The position numbers and the translations under genes are program-made. Shown here piece after piece: positions 16,878-26,535 of a stretch of 64,000 nucleotides of DNA. Position 1 is the stretch's first letter; each line of letters begins with the position of its first letter. The notes below the pieces were generated by a model. That model saw only the letters and a list, made by a program, of their open reading frames with translations. It was not told the DNA's origin and made no database searches. The stretch comes from Thalassotalea agarivorans. GTDB taxonomy: Bacteria; Pseudomonadota; Gammaproteobacteria; Enterobacterales; Alteromonadaceae. The stretch spans positions 3,201,046-3,265,045 of the forward strand of contig NZ_AP027363.1 in NCBI RefSeq assembly GCF_030295955.1. Direction: 5' to 3'.

Positions 16878-19800
16878 TTAAGCTACAAGCTTAACTGCTC
16901 TTCTGCGAATTGCAGCAACCGCTAGGATTAATGTCATAATCCATGCAGCACCTGAAGACTCAGTATCAGCAACGTGTTCGCTACCGTCGTTGCGTGGTGC
17001 AACTTCAATTGTGAAGTCGATAGACGCTGACATATCGCCATCGCTTACTGTTAACGTGAACGTGTGCTCACCAACAGGTAAGTTAGCAAGTTGTGCAATA
17101 TTTGCGTTGTGAACAACATTACCGTTAGCGTCAGTCCATTCGAACGTTAATGAATCCATTGCATTCATGTCGTAAGAAGCAGAACCGTCTACTGTCACAG
17201 TTTGACCTTCGATGATTGAGTAGTGACGCTTAGCAATAACTGCTTGCGGTGCTACGTTTTCACCTGGCTCTACTGTTAGCATGAACGACGTAGATTGCGC
17301 ATCAGACGCATTTGCACCATCAGCCACTGTTACTGTTACTTCTGTTTCGCCAACCCAAGCCGCTGTAGGAACGATTTGAATCATCGCACCACTCTCGTGG
17401 CTATCGATTACAGCAGAAACATTGTCTCCAGATACAGAAATAACGTTGTTTACGTTGTTGTTATCCATGTATGCAACTTGTACTTCAGCTACCGTGTTTT
17501 CAGCAATAACTTGGTCATCGATGCTGTATAACAAGATGTTTGAAGGAACGCTTAAGTGCTTCTCGAAAGACGCAGAATCAGAACCTGAAACATCTGCATT
17601 TACGTTAATTGTGAACGCTTTGCCTGATGCATCATGAGGTACTTTCACGTAGAACATTACGTCAAACGCTGTAACTTCTGGACCATTGTAGTCAAAACAT
17701 ACTGCCATACCGTCTTCTAGGAAGTTATTTAAACCACCGAAGCCGTCAAAACCAGGAATGATTGACTGACGATGCCAGCCGCCCCAAGGACCTGCAGTAC
17801 CAGCAAGTGGCGTAGTGAAGCCAATAATACCTGCTGTTGCTGCGTTTTCTACCATTAGGCTCTCTTGGAATTGTGAACCGTTAGAGTTAAACGCACCAAA
17901 CGTCATGTTGTCGTAAGCGTATACGATTTCGTATTCACCTTCGCCTTGCATGTAGTCACGAGAGAAAATAACTTGTGCATCGATCTTAGTCGTAGAATCT
18001 GGGTTACCTTTCCAAGGCATACCTGGAGGACAACCACGGAATCCACAAACACCATCTGGCACAACGTGTTGAAGGTTATCCCACTCAACTAATACGTGTG
18101 AACCACGGTTTTGCTCATCAACTAATTGTACGAATGAAATACCTGATACACCGTCGCCATTGTCATCTAATGAATAAGGCGCACCAAATTCCATACCTGC
18201 AGCACCGAAGCCTGCAGCACCATGCCAGAATACACCCATGTTTGCATAGTAGAATGGGTTGAACGCATCGCTGTATGACATGTTGCCAGCACCAAATGTT
18301 GGATGCCATTGGCCAGTAAAGTTAATCATACCGTTAGAGTGGATGAAAATACTGTTTGTCTTAGCTTGTGATGTAGTTTCAGAACCGAATAGTGAGAACT
18401 GTTCGTTAGCTGAACGATCATCTTGGAAGATCTCGCTAAACGCTACTTGAAGCGGGCCGTCACGGTTAGAGTTAGGCGCACCTTCAACTGGTTCGAAACC
18501 ATATTCAGCTAGATCAACGTAACCACCGTCACCTACTGGAGTACGACACATTTCATCTGTTAATGAATTTGTAATCGTGTATACACGCTCCATGTCACGG
18601 CTATTTGGTTGGATACCAGAAATTGTGAACATGTTTCCTTCAACACTTACTTCAGCGTCGATGAAACGGTTGTCACCTAACAGCACACTACCAGCAACTA
18701 ATTCTAAGCCTGCAGGGATTTCACCTGTTACAGTGAATGTGCGGTCAATACCCGTTAAGTTAGGTAGTACAGATAACTTGTAACCAACATAGTTGTTGAT
18801 ACCAGAACGCTCTTGCGTATCTGCCATAGAAATTTCATTTACACCACGTACAAAGTTAGTGCTGATGAAACCAATATTGTCTTTGTTGTTTGCATCTGAA
18901 CCAAACTCGATTGCACTGTATAGCTTGTCGCCAACCATCCAATCGCTCTCGTTAATTTCAACAGAAATCGCGCTGTATGCGTCGCTAGAGCTAGTTGCTG
19001 GAGCATCAATGCTGATGTTCGTTGCAACGTCATCTAAAACAACGGCTGTAGCAATTTTGCTGTTGTAGAAACGTGGTTCCATTTCATCTGCCGTGTACCA
19101 TCTTTGATTAGTGTTATGCTCTTGGAACACAACCCAATATGTGCCGGCTTCAGGGTTTGGCACATTACACCAATCCATGATTTCTGAAGACGCGATAACA
19201 GACTTACATACAACTTCTTCGTCATAGTCTACTTCACCATCTTCATCCGCATCGATACCAAGGTAGATACCCACGTTTGCAATTGGGTTAGTTGACTCAT
19301 ATGGGTCAATTGGAGCGCCATGCTCTACTACTTCAGCGATTAAACGCTTAGCGTTAGCTGGTACGTCTACCCACTCAACGTGCACTTTAGTAGTGTCTAA
19401 TTCAATTTCGAATAAGCTTGAACCAGATGTGTTGTGACGCTCTACTAACTGTACTTCTTTAACGTCAGCTTTAACTGGCGCGTATGCAGTTACTTGTAGG
19501 TCAGTTGAATCACCTAGCATTAAACCACCTAAGCCATGAGTTGAGCTGTCTGCATGCGCAGTAAACTCAGCTACTTCAGGAAGCTTGCCGCTGTCTAATT
19601 GCATTTCAACGTTCATGCTAGCAACAGGTACTTCAGGGTTTTCATGCGTTAGGTTAATTTTACCAAATACAGCAAAACCACGCGGTGACTCATAAGAGTT
19701 ACGAGAATCAATCCAAGAACCAGTTACGATCAAGCGTTGTTTTTCACCCGCTTTCAACGTGAATGTAGACGGTTGAACGTCAACACCAACACTGATTTCG

Positions 19801-22178
19801 CTTGTTTCTGTTTCTACTGTCCAAGTACCGTCAACAGTTGCTTCAACTTCACGTACCCAAGTACATGCATGGTAACACTCACTATCAACCATGTTTGGTG
19901 TGTTAAGTGCACCTAAGTTACCGCCTTTTGTTGGATCAGCAAGCTTATAGTGTTCAACAGGAACGTTCATGATTAGGCCAGAGTGAATTGCACTGTCTAC
20001 TTGTGCAATACCTGAGCCATAGAACCATGGGTTAGTTCCGCCTTCACGACCATACTTGTCTTTTACTTGGTCATTCGCTGTTAGTTGCATTGCAGACATA
20101 ACTTCTGATGGCGTCCAATCTGGACGAGCTTGTTTGATCAATGCTAACGCACCTGCAATGTGCGGGCTAGACATTGAAGTACCAGAAATGTCAGCAAATT
20201 CAGTTGGTGCCGCGTAAATCGTGAACGGCTGATCATCTGAGTATGCAGAATAAATATCAGAACCCGGTGCAGCAATGCTTGGCGCCGTTGCTTCACGGTA
20301 TTCTGGGTAGTATGCGTAACCGATTGAACTGAATTCAGAAATTGCATCAGCGCGTGTTGCATTTACGTTTGCTGTTGCAGTAGTCGCAGGTAGTGTACCC
20401 ATGTGACCATCTGAGTCATTTAACCAAGTTACAAAGTAAGGTGCATCCCACTTATCCATTTGCACGGTAGGAATTGAATGTGCAATAAACGGATACATGT
20501 CCTGTGAAGACTCATCTGTGTTATAGATGATAACTGCGGCAGCACCACCAGCTTCAGCGTTTGCTGATTTTTCAACTAGAGGGTTTTCACCACGCTCACA
20601 AGCAACGATTTCGCCTTCAGCGAAAGTACCAGCAGCGAAAGGCGCTGAACATAGTGCGTCACCGAAGTTTTCTGCAAGAACGATTTTAGCCGTTACTGCT
20701 TCGTTAACCCAACCGTTAATGTCTAAACGGTAGCTAGCAGGAATGCTAGTGCCATTGTAAGTAGCGCCTTCGATACGGTGTGTTGTATCTACAGCGAAAG
20801 TACGGCCGTGCTGTGTAGAAGCAACAGATAATAACCATGGAGAAACGTGGTTAACTGTTTGATAAGCACCTGCGTTACCTGCTGATGCAGCAACGTTGAT
20901 ACCTGCTTCATGCGCCGCTAAGAATGCTAGTTCAACAGGATCCGCGTGAGGATAAACACCACCAGAAATTGAGTAGTTGATTACGTCAACGCCATCAAGA
21001 ATCGCTTGCTCAATTGCCGCAACGTTTGCAACGCTTGGACAACCTGAGTAAAGGTCGCCGTAGTTACCTGGGTAACATACTTGATAGGCAATTAAGTTAG
21101 CATGTGGCGCGATACCTGACACTTTTTCTATTACAAGATCAGTTTCTAAACCAGGGTGAGTAAAAGCCATCGCCGCTTTTTTGTAAGGCACGTCATAAAG
21201 TACGTTACCTGCTGCGATACCTGCTGTGTGAGAACCGTGACCTTGGTAGTCTTCACCATTAGCTGGACGAGATTCTGCGAATTCTGGATCGCTAAACGCA
21301 CCAGTGATTAGTGGGTGAGACCAAACACCAATAAGTTTGTCGTTACACAGGTTTTCTTGGCCTTCTACTGTACAGTCATGAAGGAAATTGCCGCTACCTA
21401 ACGGGTTTTGTACCGTGTAGCCATCGTCACCTGTTGCAGCGAATGAACGGTGATCGGTATTGATACCTGTATCAATTACACCGATTAGCATGCCTTCACC
21501 TTTAAGGCCTGCTTCACCTGTAGATTCAGCAAACATGCTGTCTTCCCAAACGTTTGTTACGTTTGTACGAACAGGTGATACGTCCATAAGAAGTTCGTGA
21601 TTAACAACACGGCTAATCGTTGCAACTTCATTTAAACGCGCTAATTCTTCCGCTTCGTCTTGAGTCAACGTAGCTGTAACCGCGTTAAGAGCAATTTGAA
21701 AACGCTCTTGACCGTCAACGGCAACACCTACTTTTCTCGCTTTCGAGATGAAAGCGTCTTGCTTACCTTCTAGTTCACCGATGTAAGCAGCAATAGTTGC
21801 GTCTTGACGTAAGTCAACTTTACGCGCACCAAGTGTTTTATTGGCAAAAAGAGGCTTAGTCGCGCCAACACCTTGAGCATCACCTTCGTATAATGCAGCT
21901 GGTGCATCTTTTAAACGGATGATGTATTGGTTTGCACCTTCAACGTCTGCTTCGCGGACAAATTTCTTTGTCGGTTGCATTTGAACGTTCAGACCATTGC
22001 CTTCTAGCATAAAGCTTGGATCTTGCGCTGCTACACTTTGCGTTCTCGCTTTAACCGCTTCAACACTTAATTCAATCGGCTTGATTGTATAAGTGTCTTG
22101 CGTAGTAGCCGACGCATTCGCCATGCCTGCTGCATACAAAGCAGAAGTCACAAACAAACTTGTCTTCTTAAATTTCAT
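16878..22178 (-). CDS. large secreted S8 (subtilisin-like) protease with C-terminal sorting signal
   Basis: 1766 residues from the ATG at 22178 (MKFKKTSLFVTSALYAAGMA). This start is chosen over one eight codons upstream because GGAGAG lies just before it and a signal peptide follows. An I9-type propeptide (NQYIIRLKDAPAAL) precedes the catalytic domain. The triad is present: Asp in IGVIDTGI (about 236), His in GHGSHTAG (about 314), Ser in GTSMSSPHIAG (about 668); the oxyanion Asn is in ASAGNAG. A PA domain (GGAAAVIIYNTDESS) is inserted before the Ser. Beta-sandwich domains and a PKD/cadherin-like domain (VDGSASYD) follow. The C-terminus, ESSGAAW then a hydrophobic stretch and RRR, is of the GlyGly-CTERM/rhombosortase kind. 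Confidence 0.93.
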   Translation of the reverse strand: MKFKKTSLFVTSALYAAGMANASATTQDTYTIKPIELSVEAVKARTQSVAAQDPSFMLEGNGLNVQMQPTKKFVREADVEGANQYIIRLKDAPAALYEGDAQGVGATKPLFANKTLGARKVDLRQDATIAAYIGELEGKQDAFISKARKVGVAVDGQERFQIALNAVTATLTQDEAEELARLNEVATISRVVNHELLMDVSPVRTNVTNVWEDSMFAESTGEAGLKGEGMLIGVIDTGINTDHRSFAATGDDGYTVQNPLGSGNFLHDCTVEGQENLCNDKLIGVWSHPLITGAFSDPEFAESRPANGEDYQGHGSHTAGIAAGNVLYDVPYKKAAMAFTHPGLETDLVIEKVSGIAPHANLIAYQVCYPGNYGDLYSGCPSVANVAAIEQAILDGVDVINYSISGGVYPHADPVELAFLAAHEAGINVAASAGNAGAYQTVNHVSPWLLSVASTQHGRTFAVDTTHRIEGATYNGTSIPASYRLDINGWVNEAVTAKIVLAENFGDALCSAPFAAGTFAEGEIVACERGENPLVEKSANAEAGGAAAVIIYNTDESSQDMYPFIAHSIPTVQMDKWDAPYFVTWLNDSDGHMGTLPATTATANVNATRADAISEFSSIGYAYYPEYREATAPSIAAPGSDIYSAYSDDQPFTIYAAPTEFADISGTSMSSPHIAGALALIKQARPDWTPSEVMSAMQLTANDQVKDKYGREGGTNPWFYGSGIAQVDSAIHSGLIMNVPVEHYKLADPTKGGNLGALNTPNMVDSECYHACTWVREVEATVDGTWTVETETSEISVGVDVQPSTFTLKAGEKQRLIVTGSWIDSRNSYESPRGFAVFGKINLTHENPEVPVASMNVEMQLDSGKLPEVAEFTAHADSSTHGLGGLMLGDSTDLQVTAYAPVKADVKEVQLVERHNTSGSSLFEIELDTTKVHVEWVDVPANAKRLIAEVVEHGAPIDPYESTNPIANVGIYLGIDADEDGEVDYDEEVVCKSVIASSEIMDWCNVPNPEAGTYWVVFQEHNTNQRWYTADEMEPRFYNSKIATAVVLDDVATNISIDAPATSSSDAYSAISVEINESDWMVGDKLYSAIEFGSDANNKDNIGFISTNFVRGVNEISMADTQERSGINNYVGYKLSVLPNLTGIDRTFTVTGEIPAGLELVAGSVLLGDNRFIDAEVSVEGNMFTISGIQPNSRDMERVYTITNSLTDEMCRTPVGDGGYVDLAEYGFEPVEGAPNSNRDGPLQVAFSEIFQDDRSANEQFSLFGSETTSQAKTNSIFIHSNGMINFTGQWHPTFGAGNMSYSDAFNPFYYANMGVFWHGAAGFGAAGMEFGAPYSLDDNGDGVSGISFVQLVDEQNRGSHVLVEWDNLQHVVPDGVCGFRGCPPGMPWKGNPDSTTKIDAQVIFSRDYMQGEGEYEIVYAYDNMTFGAFNSNGSQFQESLMVENAATAGIIGFTTPLAGTAGPWGGWHRQSIIPGFDGFGGLNNFLEDGMAVCFDYNGPEVTAFDVMFYVKVPHDASGKAFTINVNADVSGSDSASFEKHLSVPSNILLYSIDDQVIAENTVAEVQVAYMDNNNVNNVISVSGDNVSAVIDSHESGAMIQIVPTAAWVGETEVTVTVADGANASDAQSTSFMLTVEPGENVAPQAVIAKRHYSIIEGQTVTVDGSASYDMNAMDSLTFEWTDANGNVVHNANIAQLANLPVGEHTFTLTVSDGDMSASIDFTIEVAPRNDGSEHVADTESSGAAWIMTLILAVAAIRRRAVKLVA

Positions 22179-22399
22179 TATTGTTTCTCTCCAACTGGAC
22201 ATTGAATATCACCGAGGTGATATCGATTTTTATCGCAGATATTTGTTCGTTTTTAAGCGATAAAAAGCTGATATTCGAATGCATAAACATGCAAACAAAT
22301 AGAGGTTATTAATAGCATAGGGAGGTCTAGAAGAGGTGTGGTGGTGTGTAGCATTTTGTAGCATTAATGCGACAATAGCAGACAGATGATAACAATCAC

Positions 22400-22424
22400 A
22401 AAAACAATATAAGCAATTGTTTTT
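22400..22424 (-). terminator. weak AT-rich hairpin after the histidine kinase gene
   Basis: AAAACAAT (22401-22408) pairs with ATTGTTTT (22416-22423), followed by T-rich sequence on the minus strand. It is about 25 nt past the kinase stop. The stem has few G-C pairs, so the call is tentative. The rest of 22179-22447 shows only the subtilase's upstream region with a doubled TGTAGCATT. Confidence 0.35.
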
Positions 22425-22447
22425 AAATCATTTTAAAGGTTTTATTT

Positions 22448-23623
22448 TTAAGATTTGCTCAGCTTTTTTGGAATTTCAAAAGTGACTGCAGCACCGCCTA
22501 AATGGCTTCTACCCAGCAATAAGTTACCGTTATGCCTATTCAGTATCTTTGAAGAAATATACAAACCTAAACCAAAGCCGACTGCGGTACCTTCATTTAG
22601 CTTTGCCATGTGCGCTTTATCAAAGCCTACGCCATCGTCTTCTACCATAATAACAATATGACTAGGGCTTTCACTGACACTAAGACAGATGTGTTTGTTA
22701 GCATACTTAAAGGCATTGTTGAGCACATTAGTCAGCGCTAATTCAAGTTGAACCGGGTTGCAGTATAGTTGGTGACTCGCTTGTTTAAACAATGTTTCCA
22801 ATTTAACCGGCAAGCCTTTGTATTTTTTAGCGATGTCACTGACAAATTTGAGAATCGGCTGCGCTTCAATATAGTGTTTATCTATCAATTGCGAGCGGCT
22901 GTATTCTAGATATTCATCCGCAATTTTTTCGATCTCAGCAATATCTTGCAGCATGCGGGTATTATGCTTTGTTGCTATATCACCTTCGATACGTTTGAGC
23001 ACAAAGCGCATCCGCGCTAATGGCGTTCTCACTTCATGCGCTATAATGCGCGCGATATCACGATTTTGTTCGACAATATCATGCAAGCGATTGGCCATGT
23101 CGTATAGGGTACTAGCAAGAGGGTAAACGCTTGACGAACGCGAAGTCTTGAGCGGCTGTGGTTTGGGATTTTCGGTAAATTCCACCGCGCATTTTTGCAA
23201 ATAGCTTATATCGCGGAACAGTGGCCTAAACACGAGCAGAAACACAATCGCCAGCATCGAAAACAACACAAGGATAATGTATTGATTAGATTGCGCTTTT
23301 TGCGTAGATACTGGGCCCCAACGTAAATAGGTGCCTTGCATTTCTTGCATTAAAAAGTAGGTATCTATGCCAACGGTAAACGAGATAATTTGGCCGTTTT
23401 CAAGCTGTTTATTAAGCTCGTCTGACAATTGAATATCGGTATTGCTTAACCTAGTGTAATCCGTTGGGCGACCACTAGTAACAGTACTAAAGATCTCCTC
23501 CACCGATACGTAATAGTCTTTTTCAGTCGATAGAATCGCTTGATAGACCAAGCTAAAACTGACAATAACCAAAATGACCGCTATCAGTACCAGTAGATAA
23601 AAGCGAAAAAAGCGACTATCCAT
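22448..23623 (-). CDS. sensor histidine kinase
   Basis: 391 residues from the ATG at 23623 (MDSRFFRFYLLVLIAV). This start overlaps the response regulator's end by 8 nt; a longer frame from 23692 would overlap it by 77 nt. Membrane helices near 5-27 and 130-150 bracket a roughly 100-residue periplasmic sensor. The H-box is IIAHEVRTPLARMR, the N-box LTNVLNNAFKYANK, with DDGVGF and GFGLGLYISS. It pairs with the upstream OmpR-type regulator. The gene order MipA - DUF3019 - regulator - kinase suggests it senses envelope stress, possibly cationic peptides, but the signal is not shown. Confidence 0.93.
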   Translation of the reverse strand: MDSRFFRFYLLVLIAVILVIVSFSLVYQAILSTEKDYYVSVEEIFSTVTSGRPTDYTRLSNTDIQLSDELNKQLENGQIISFTVGIDTYFLMQEMQGTYLRWGPVSTQKAQSNQYIILVLFSMLAIVFLLVFRPLFRDISYLQKCAVEFTENPKPQPLKTSRSSSVYPLASTLYDMANRLHDIVEQNRDIARIIAHEVRTPLARMRFVLKRIEGDIATKHNTRMLQDIAEIEKIADEYLEYSRSQLIDKHYIEAQPILKFVSDIAKKYKGLPVKLETLFKQASHQLYCNPVQLELALTNVLNNAFKYANKHICLSVSESPSHIVIMVEDDGVGFDKAHMAKLNEGTAVGFGLGLYISSKILNRHNGNLLLGRSHLGGAAVTFEIPKKLSKS

Positions 23624-24317
23624 GGCTAATGTGTGCCCAATACTTGAAGCGGTATCCTTTGTTCCTAATTGAATCGATTGATAGCTCGTCAAAATCCAAT
23701 GCGCTGAGCTTCTTTCGCAATCGACTTATTCTAAGATCAGCTGCGCGGTCTTGGCCATCATAGGGTCGACCTATGACTTTCTCAAATAGCTCATCTCGAG
23801 ATATTGTGGTATTCCCTTGGTCGATAAAGAAACTCAAGATTTCATATTCTTGGCGAGTTAGCTCTAGCGTTTGGCCAAGGTAATGAATCTCTTCCAATGT
23901 TTTATCAAGTTTCAATTCACCAAGAGCAATCACATTGCTATAGTTTCGGCGTTCGTGCAGACGGATATTAGCGCGCACTCTAGCAAGCAACACTTCAGGT
24001 GAAACAGGCTTTAGAATATAATCCGCCGCACCAATTTCTAGTCCTTTGATTTGACTATGATCGTCAATCACTGCCGTTAAAAATAATACGGGTGTTTGTT
24101 CCGGCACATTTAAGCGAGGGATTAACTCAAATCCTTCGCAATCTGGCAACATAACGTCACAGATAATGAGATCGAAAGTTTCTATTGATTGCGTAAGAGC
24201 ATCTTCGCCATTGACAGCATGTGTCACGGCAAATTCATAATCTTGTAAAAAGTCGACGACAAGTTCTGCCAATGGCAGATCATCTTCAATCAATAAAATT
24301 TGATATTGCTGAGCCAT
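23616..24317 (-). CDS. OmpR-family response regulator
   Basis: About 233 residues from the ATG at 24317 (MAQQYQILLIEDD); an alternative ATG at 24329 would add four codons. The 24317 start shares TAATG with the DUF3019 stop, which indicates translational coupling. The receiver domain has acidic IEDD, the phospho-acceptor Asp in LIICDVMLPD and the Lys in LKPVSPE. The C-terminal winged helix has TRQEYEILSFF and DLRISRLRKKL. Its own operon is the likely target. Confidence 0.93.
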   Translation of the reverse strand: MAQQYQILLIEDDLPLAELVVDFLQDYEFAVTHAVNGEDALTQSIETFDLIICDVMLPDCEGFELIPRLNVPEQTPVLFLTAVIDDHSQIKGLEIGAADYILKPVSPEVLLARVRANIRLHERRNYSNVIALGELKLDKTLEEIHYLGQTLELTRQEYEILSFFIDQGNTTISRDELFEKVIGRPYDGQDRAADLRISRLRKKLSALDFDELSIDSIRNKGYRFKYWAHISHG

Positions 24318-24718
24318 TACAATATCCATCCTAAATGTCGACGATTACGCGTTTTGTTAGGTTGATATTGGCCTACATTCAACACCTTGCGGTACAGCAC
24401 CTGACTCTGGGACTTATTATAAATGGCAACTTCTAACGCTTCTTTTACCAATAATTGCCTTGAGTAAACAAATTGCACGCTTTCATTGCCACAATAAACG
24501 ATATCAAGCTGTTTAATCACAACACAAACAGCTTCAGGTTCTGTAAAGGTTAAGTTGACCGCCAAGGTAATGTTGCAAGTTTGCGTTTCGTTAGATGCTA
24601 CGCACATATCTGGCGATATATTAGCTGTTACTATTTCTACATCATCATTAGCAATGCTTGTTTGCGAATAAGCAAACAAGGAAGCTAGTGAGATAAGAGT
24701 AAGTAAACGCTGCATCAT
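24317..24718 (-). CDS. DUF3019 family periplasmic protein
   Basis: 133 residues with a signal peptide (MMQRLLTLISLASLFAYSQTSIA). Four Cys are seen (MCVASNETQTC, EAVCVV, VYCGNE), compatible with two disulfides. The body matches DUF3019, a family of small envelope proteins in Shewanella and relatives that sits beside MipA/OmpV and a two-component pair. Function is unknown. It starts 1 nt after the MipA stop and runs into the regulator. Confidence 0.8.
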   Translation of the reverse strand: MMQRLLTLISLASLFAYSQTSIANDDVEIVTANISPDMCVASNETQTCNITLAVNLTFTEPEAVCVVIKQLDIVYCGNESVQFVYSRQLLVKEALEVAIYNKSQSQVLYRKVLNVGQYQPNKTRNRRHLGWIL

Positions 24719-24719
24719 C

Positions 24720-25538
24720 TTAGAATTTGTAACTCAATCCGACGAAAACAGAGGTGTAGTTAGTTTCATCAACGATGTAACCACGTTTTAACTTTGCATC
24801 TAACCAGTTTTGCTGCACGGTAAAGCCCACAGACCAATGTTGGTCAAAGTAATAATGAGCGGCAACTTTTACCCAAGGAGTAATCGTTTCACCGATAGAT
24901 GGACTGCGCATGGGAATGGCCCACTCATCTTCGTGAACCGTGTAGTAGTAGTCGTTAATTTTTGCTGATTTGTAGCGTGCACCGACATTCCAAGCAAAGG
25001 TAAAGCGGTGGTAAATGTAACGATTAAACAACTGAAAAGTGACTTCATCGCCATGGTGAACGCCCGATACATCCTTACCCCAGCCGAGCTGCATGGTGTA
25101 CCACTGCGTGACATTAGATACGTTGAAACCAGCTAAATAACTCGCGTTTCGTTCTAATGTTGCTACATCTGGAAGAGGATCTCGTCTCGTTGGTTGACGA
25201 TATGAATTGCCTATTGCGCCCGGAATAGAAAGTGCTTTTGTTCCATCTAGCTGATAAAAAAATCCGTCTTCATTCAAAAAGGCGTACGCATCTACCATCC
25301 AATGTTCGTTTTCCAACAATGCGTAACCCACGGTGGTATTTTCGATATAAAATCGTTCACCGTAATATACGAATTCTGGCAAACCATAGAAGGTAATATC
25401 GTCACGATCTTTTACCGGGTTGGTAATATTTCCATAACCGGCTGAGATGACAAATTCGCCATTGTTTGCTTCTATTTGTGAGGTGGCGCTAGCTAAACAT
25501 GTGCACAAAATCGCACATAGCGCAAAGAAATGCTTCAC
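24720..25538 (-). CDS. MipA/OmpV family outer-membrane protein
   Basis: 272 residues. The signal peptide is MKHFFALCAILCTCLASATS. The rest alternates as beta strands and ends in YTSVFVGLSYKF, with a C-terminal aromatic as in outer-membrane barrels. MipA scaffolds peptidoglycan machinery in E. coli, and other members have been linked to antimicrobial-peptide responses. First gene of the MipA - DUF3019 - regulator - kinase operon. In the upstream gap 25539-25667 a 9-bp inverted repeat, ACAAAGTGT/ACACTTTGT, at 25621-25629 and 25647-25655 may be an operator. Confidence 0.85.
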   Translation of the reverse strand: MKHFFALCAILCTCLASATSQIEANNGEFVISAGYGNITNPVKDRDDITFYGLPEFVYYGERFYIENTTVGYALLENEHWMVDAYAFLNEDGFFYQLDGTKALSIPGAIGNSYRQPTRRDPLPDVATLERNASYLAGFNVSNVTQWYTMQLGWGKDVSGVHHGDEVTFQLFNRYIYHRFTFAWNVGARYKSAKINDYYYTVHEDEWAIPMRSPSIGETITPWVKVAAHYYFDQHWSVGFTVQQNWLDAKLKRGYIVDETNYTSVFVGLSYKF

Positions 25539-25667
25539 CTAGATTCTTACTTAAAATACTGCGTTGTCGGTGTTATAGCAAAACTGCTACACAAAATCAC
25601 ATAATTGGTACGAAATTGTGACAAAGTGTACAAATTGCTACATTGCACACTTTGTATACTGAGTTGG

Positions 25668-26525
25668 CTATTCTTCGAACTTATATTGGCTAAATAATGC
25701 CTGTGCAGCCAGCCAAACCTTGCCTATCGTGCCATCACCTATAGCATGCCCACCCACTTCTATGACAGGTGCAATTTCTTTGGTTGAACTAGTTATCCAA
25801 ACCTCGTCAGCCGCAAGAAGCGTTTCTTTGGTAAAGGTTACTTCTTGCACGTCAAATTCACTAAATTGTCGCAATACCTTTAGTACGAGCAAACGCGTAA
25901 TGCCCGGCAACAATTGATTATCGAGCGGGGGTGTTTTGATAGTATTGCCCTCAACAATAAAGACATTACTTGAACTTGCTTCTGTAATTTCGTCCTGTTG
26001 GTTATACAAAATTGTTTCATTTAAGCCTTTTTTATAGCCTTGCTGAAAATGCATTACATTACCCAGCAATGCAGTCGACTTAATATTACAGTGTTGCCAA
26101 CGCAAATCTTGCTCTAACGCCACTTTATAAGCCTTAGCTTTACTTATATCTGCAACAGGTGGCGTTGGAACTTCAAACGTAAATGCATATACCGTTGGTT
26201 TTATATCATCAGGATAGGCATGATAACGTTTACTGTCTGTGCCTCGGCTAACATGTAAATAGATACCTAAATTAGGCTCGGGATTTTGATCGGCTAGCGT
26301 TAAACAAATATCTCGCCACTGTTGTTCTGTATATGGATTTGCAATTTCTAATGCAGCTAAGCCATCAGTTAAGCGAGCGATATGAGGCTTAAATCCAACC
26401 AGTTTTTTGTCATAACAAGGAATGACTTCATAAATACCATCACCAAATAAAAAACCTCTATCCATTGGTGATATTTTTGCGTCTGCCATCGGCATATAAT
26501 CGCCGTTTAAAAATACTTGGCTCAT
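25668..26525 (-). CDS. dat: D-amino-acid transaminase (class IV PLP enzyme)
   Basis: 285 residues. The N-terminal MSQVFLNGDYMPMADAKISP and DRGFLFGDGIYEVI are the hallmarks of fold-type IV aminotransferases. The PLP Lys lies in the segment CNIKSTALLGNVM near residue 145. The cofactor-binding EASSSNVFIV and PGITR motifs follow. D-alanine/D-glutamate transaminases and branched-chain aminotransferases share these motifs. The RWQHCNIKS and RGTDSKRYH segments and the operon with D-glutamate cyclase favour D-amino acids. It is the last gene of the D-Glu operon, 10 nt after the GLUCM-like gene. Confidence 0.88.
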   Translation of the reverse strand: MSQVFLNGDYMPMADAKISPMDRGFLFGDGIYEVIPCYDKKLVGFKPHIARLTDGLAALEIANPYTEQQWRDICLTLADQNPEPNLGIYLHVSRGTDSKRYHAYPDDIKPTVYAFTFEVPTPPVADISKAKAYKVALEQDLRWQHCNIKSTALLGNVMHFQQGYKKGLNETILYNQQDEITEASSSNVFIVEGNTIKTPPLDNQLLPGITRLLVLKVLRQFSEFDVQEVTFTKETLLAADEVWITSSTKEIAPVIEVGGHAIGDGTIGKVWLAAQALFSQYKFEE

Positions 26526-26535
26526 GGTCTTCTCT

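Noticed and set aside
25621-25655. Inverted repeat ACAAAGTGT/ACACTTTGT as terminator of the D-Glu operon
   Set aside because: A 17-nt loop and no T-run on the minus strand; it may instead be an operator of the MipA operon, and is noted there without a firm call.
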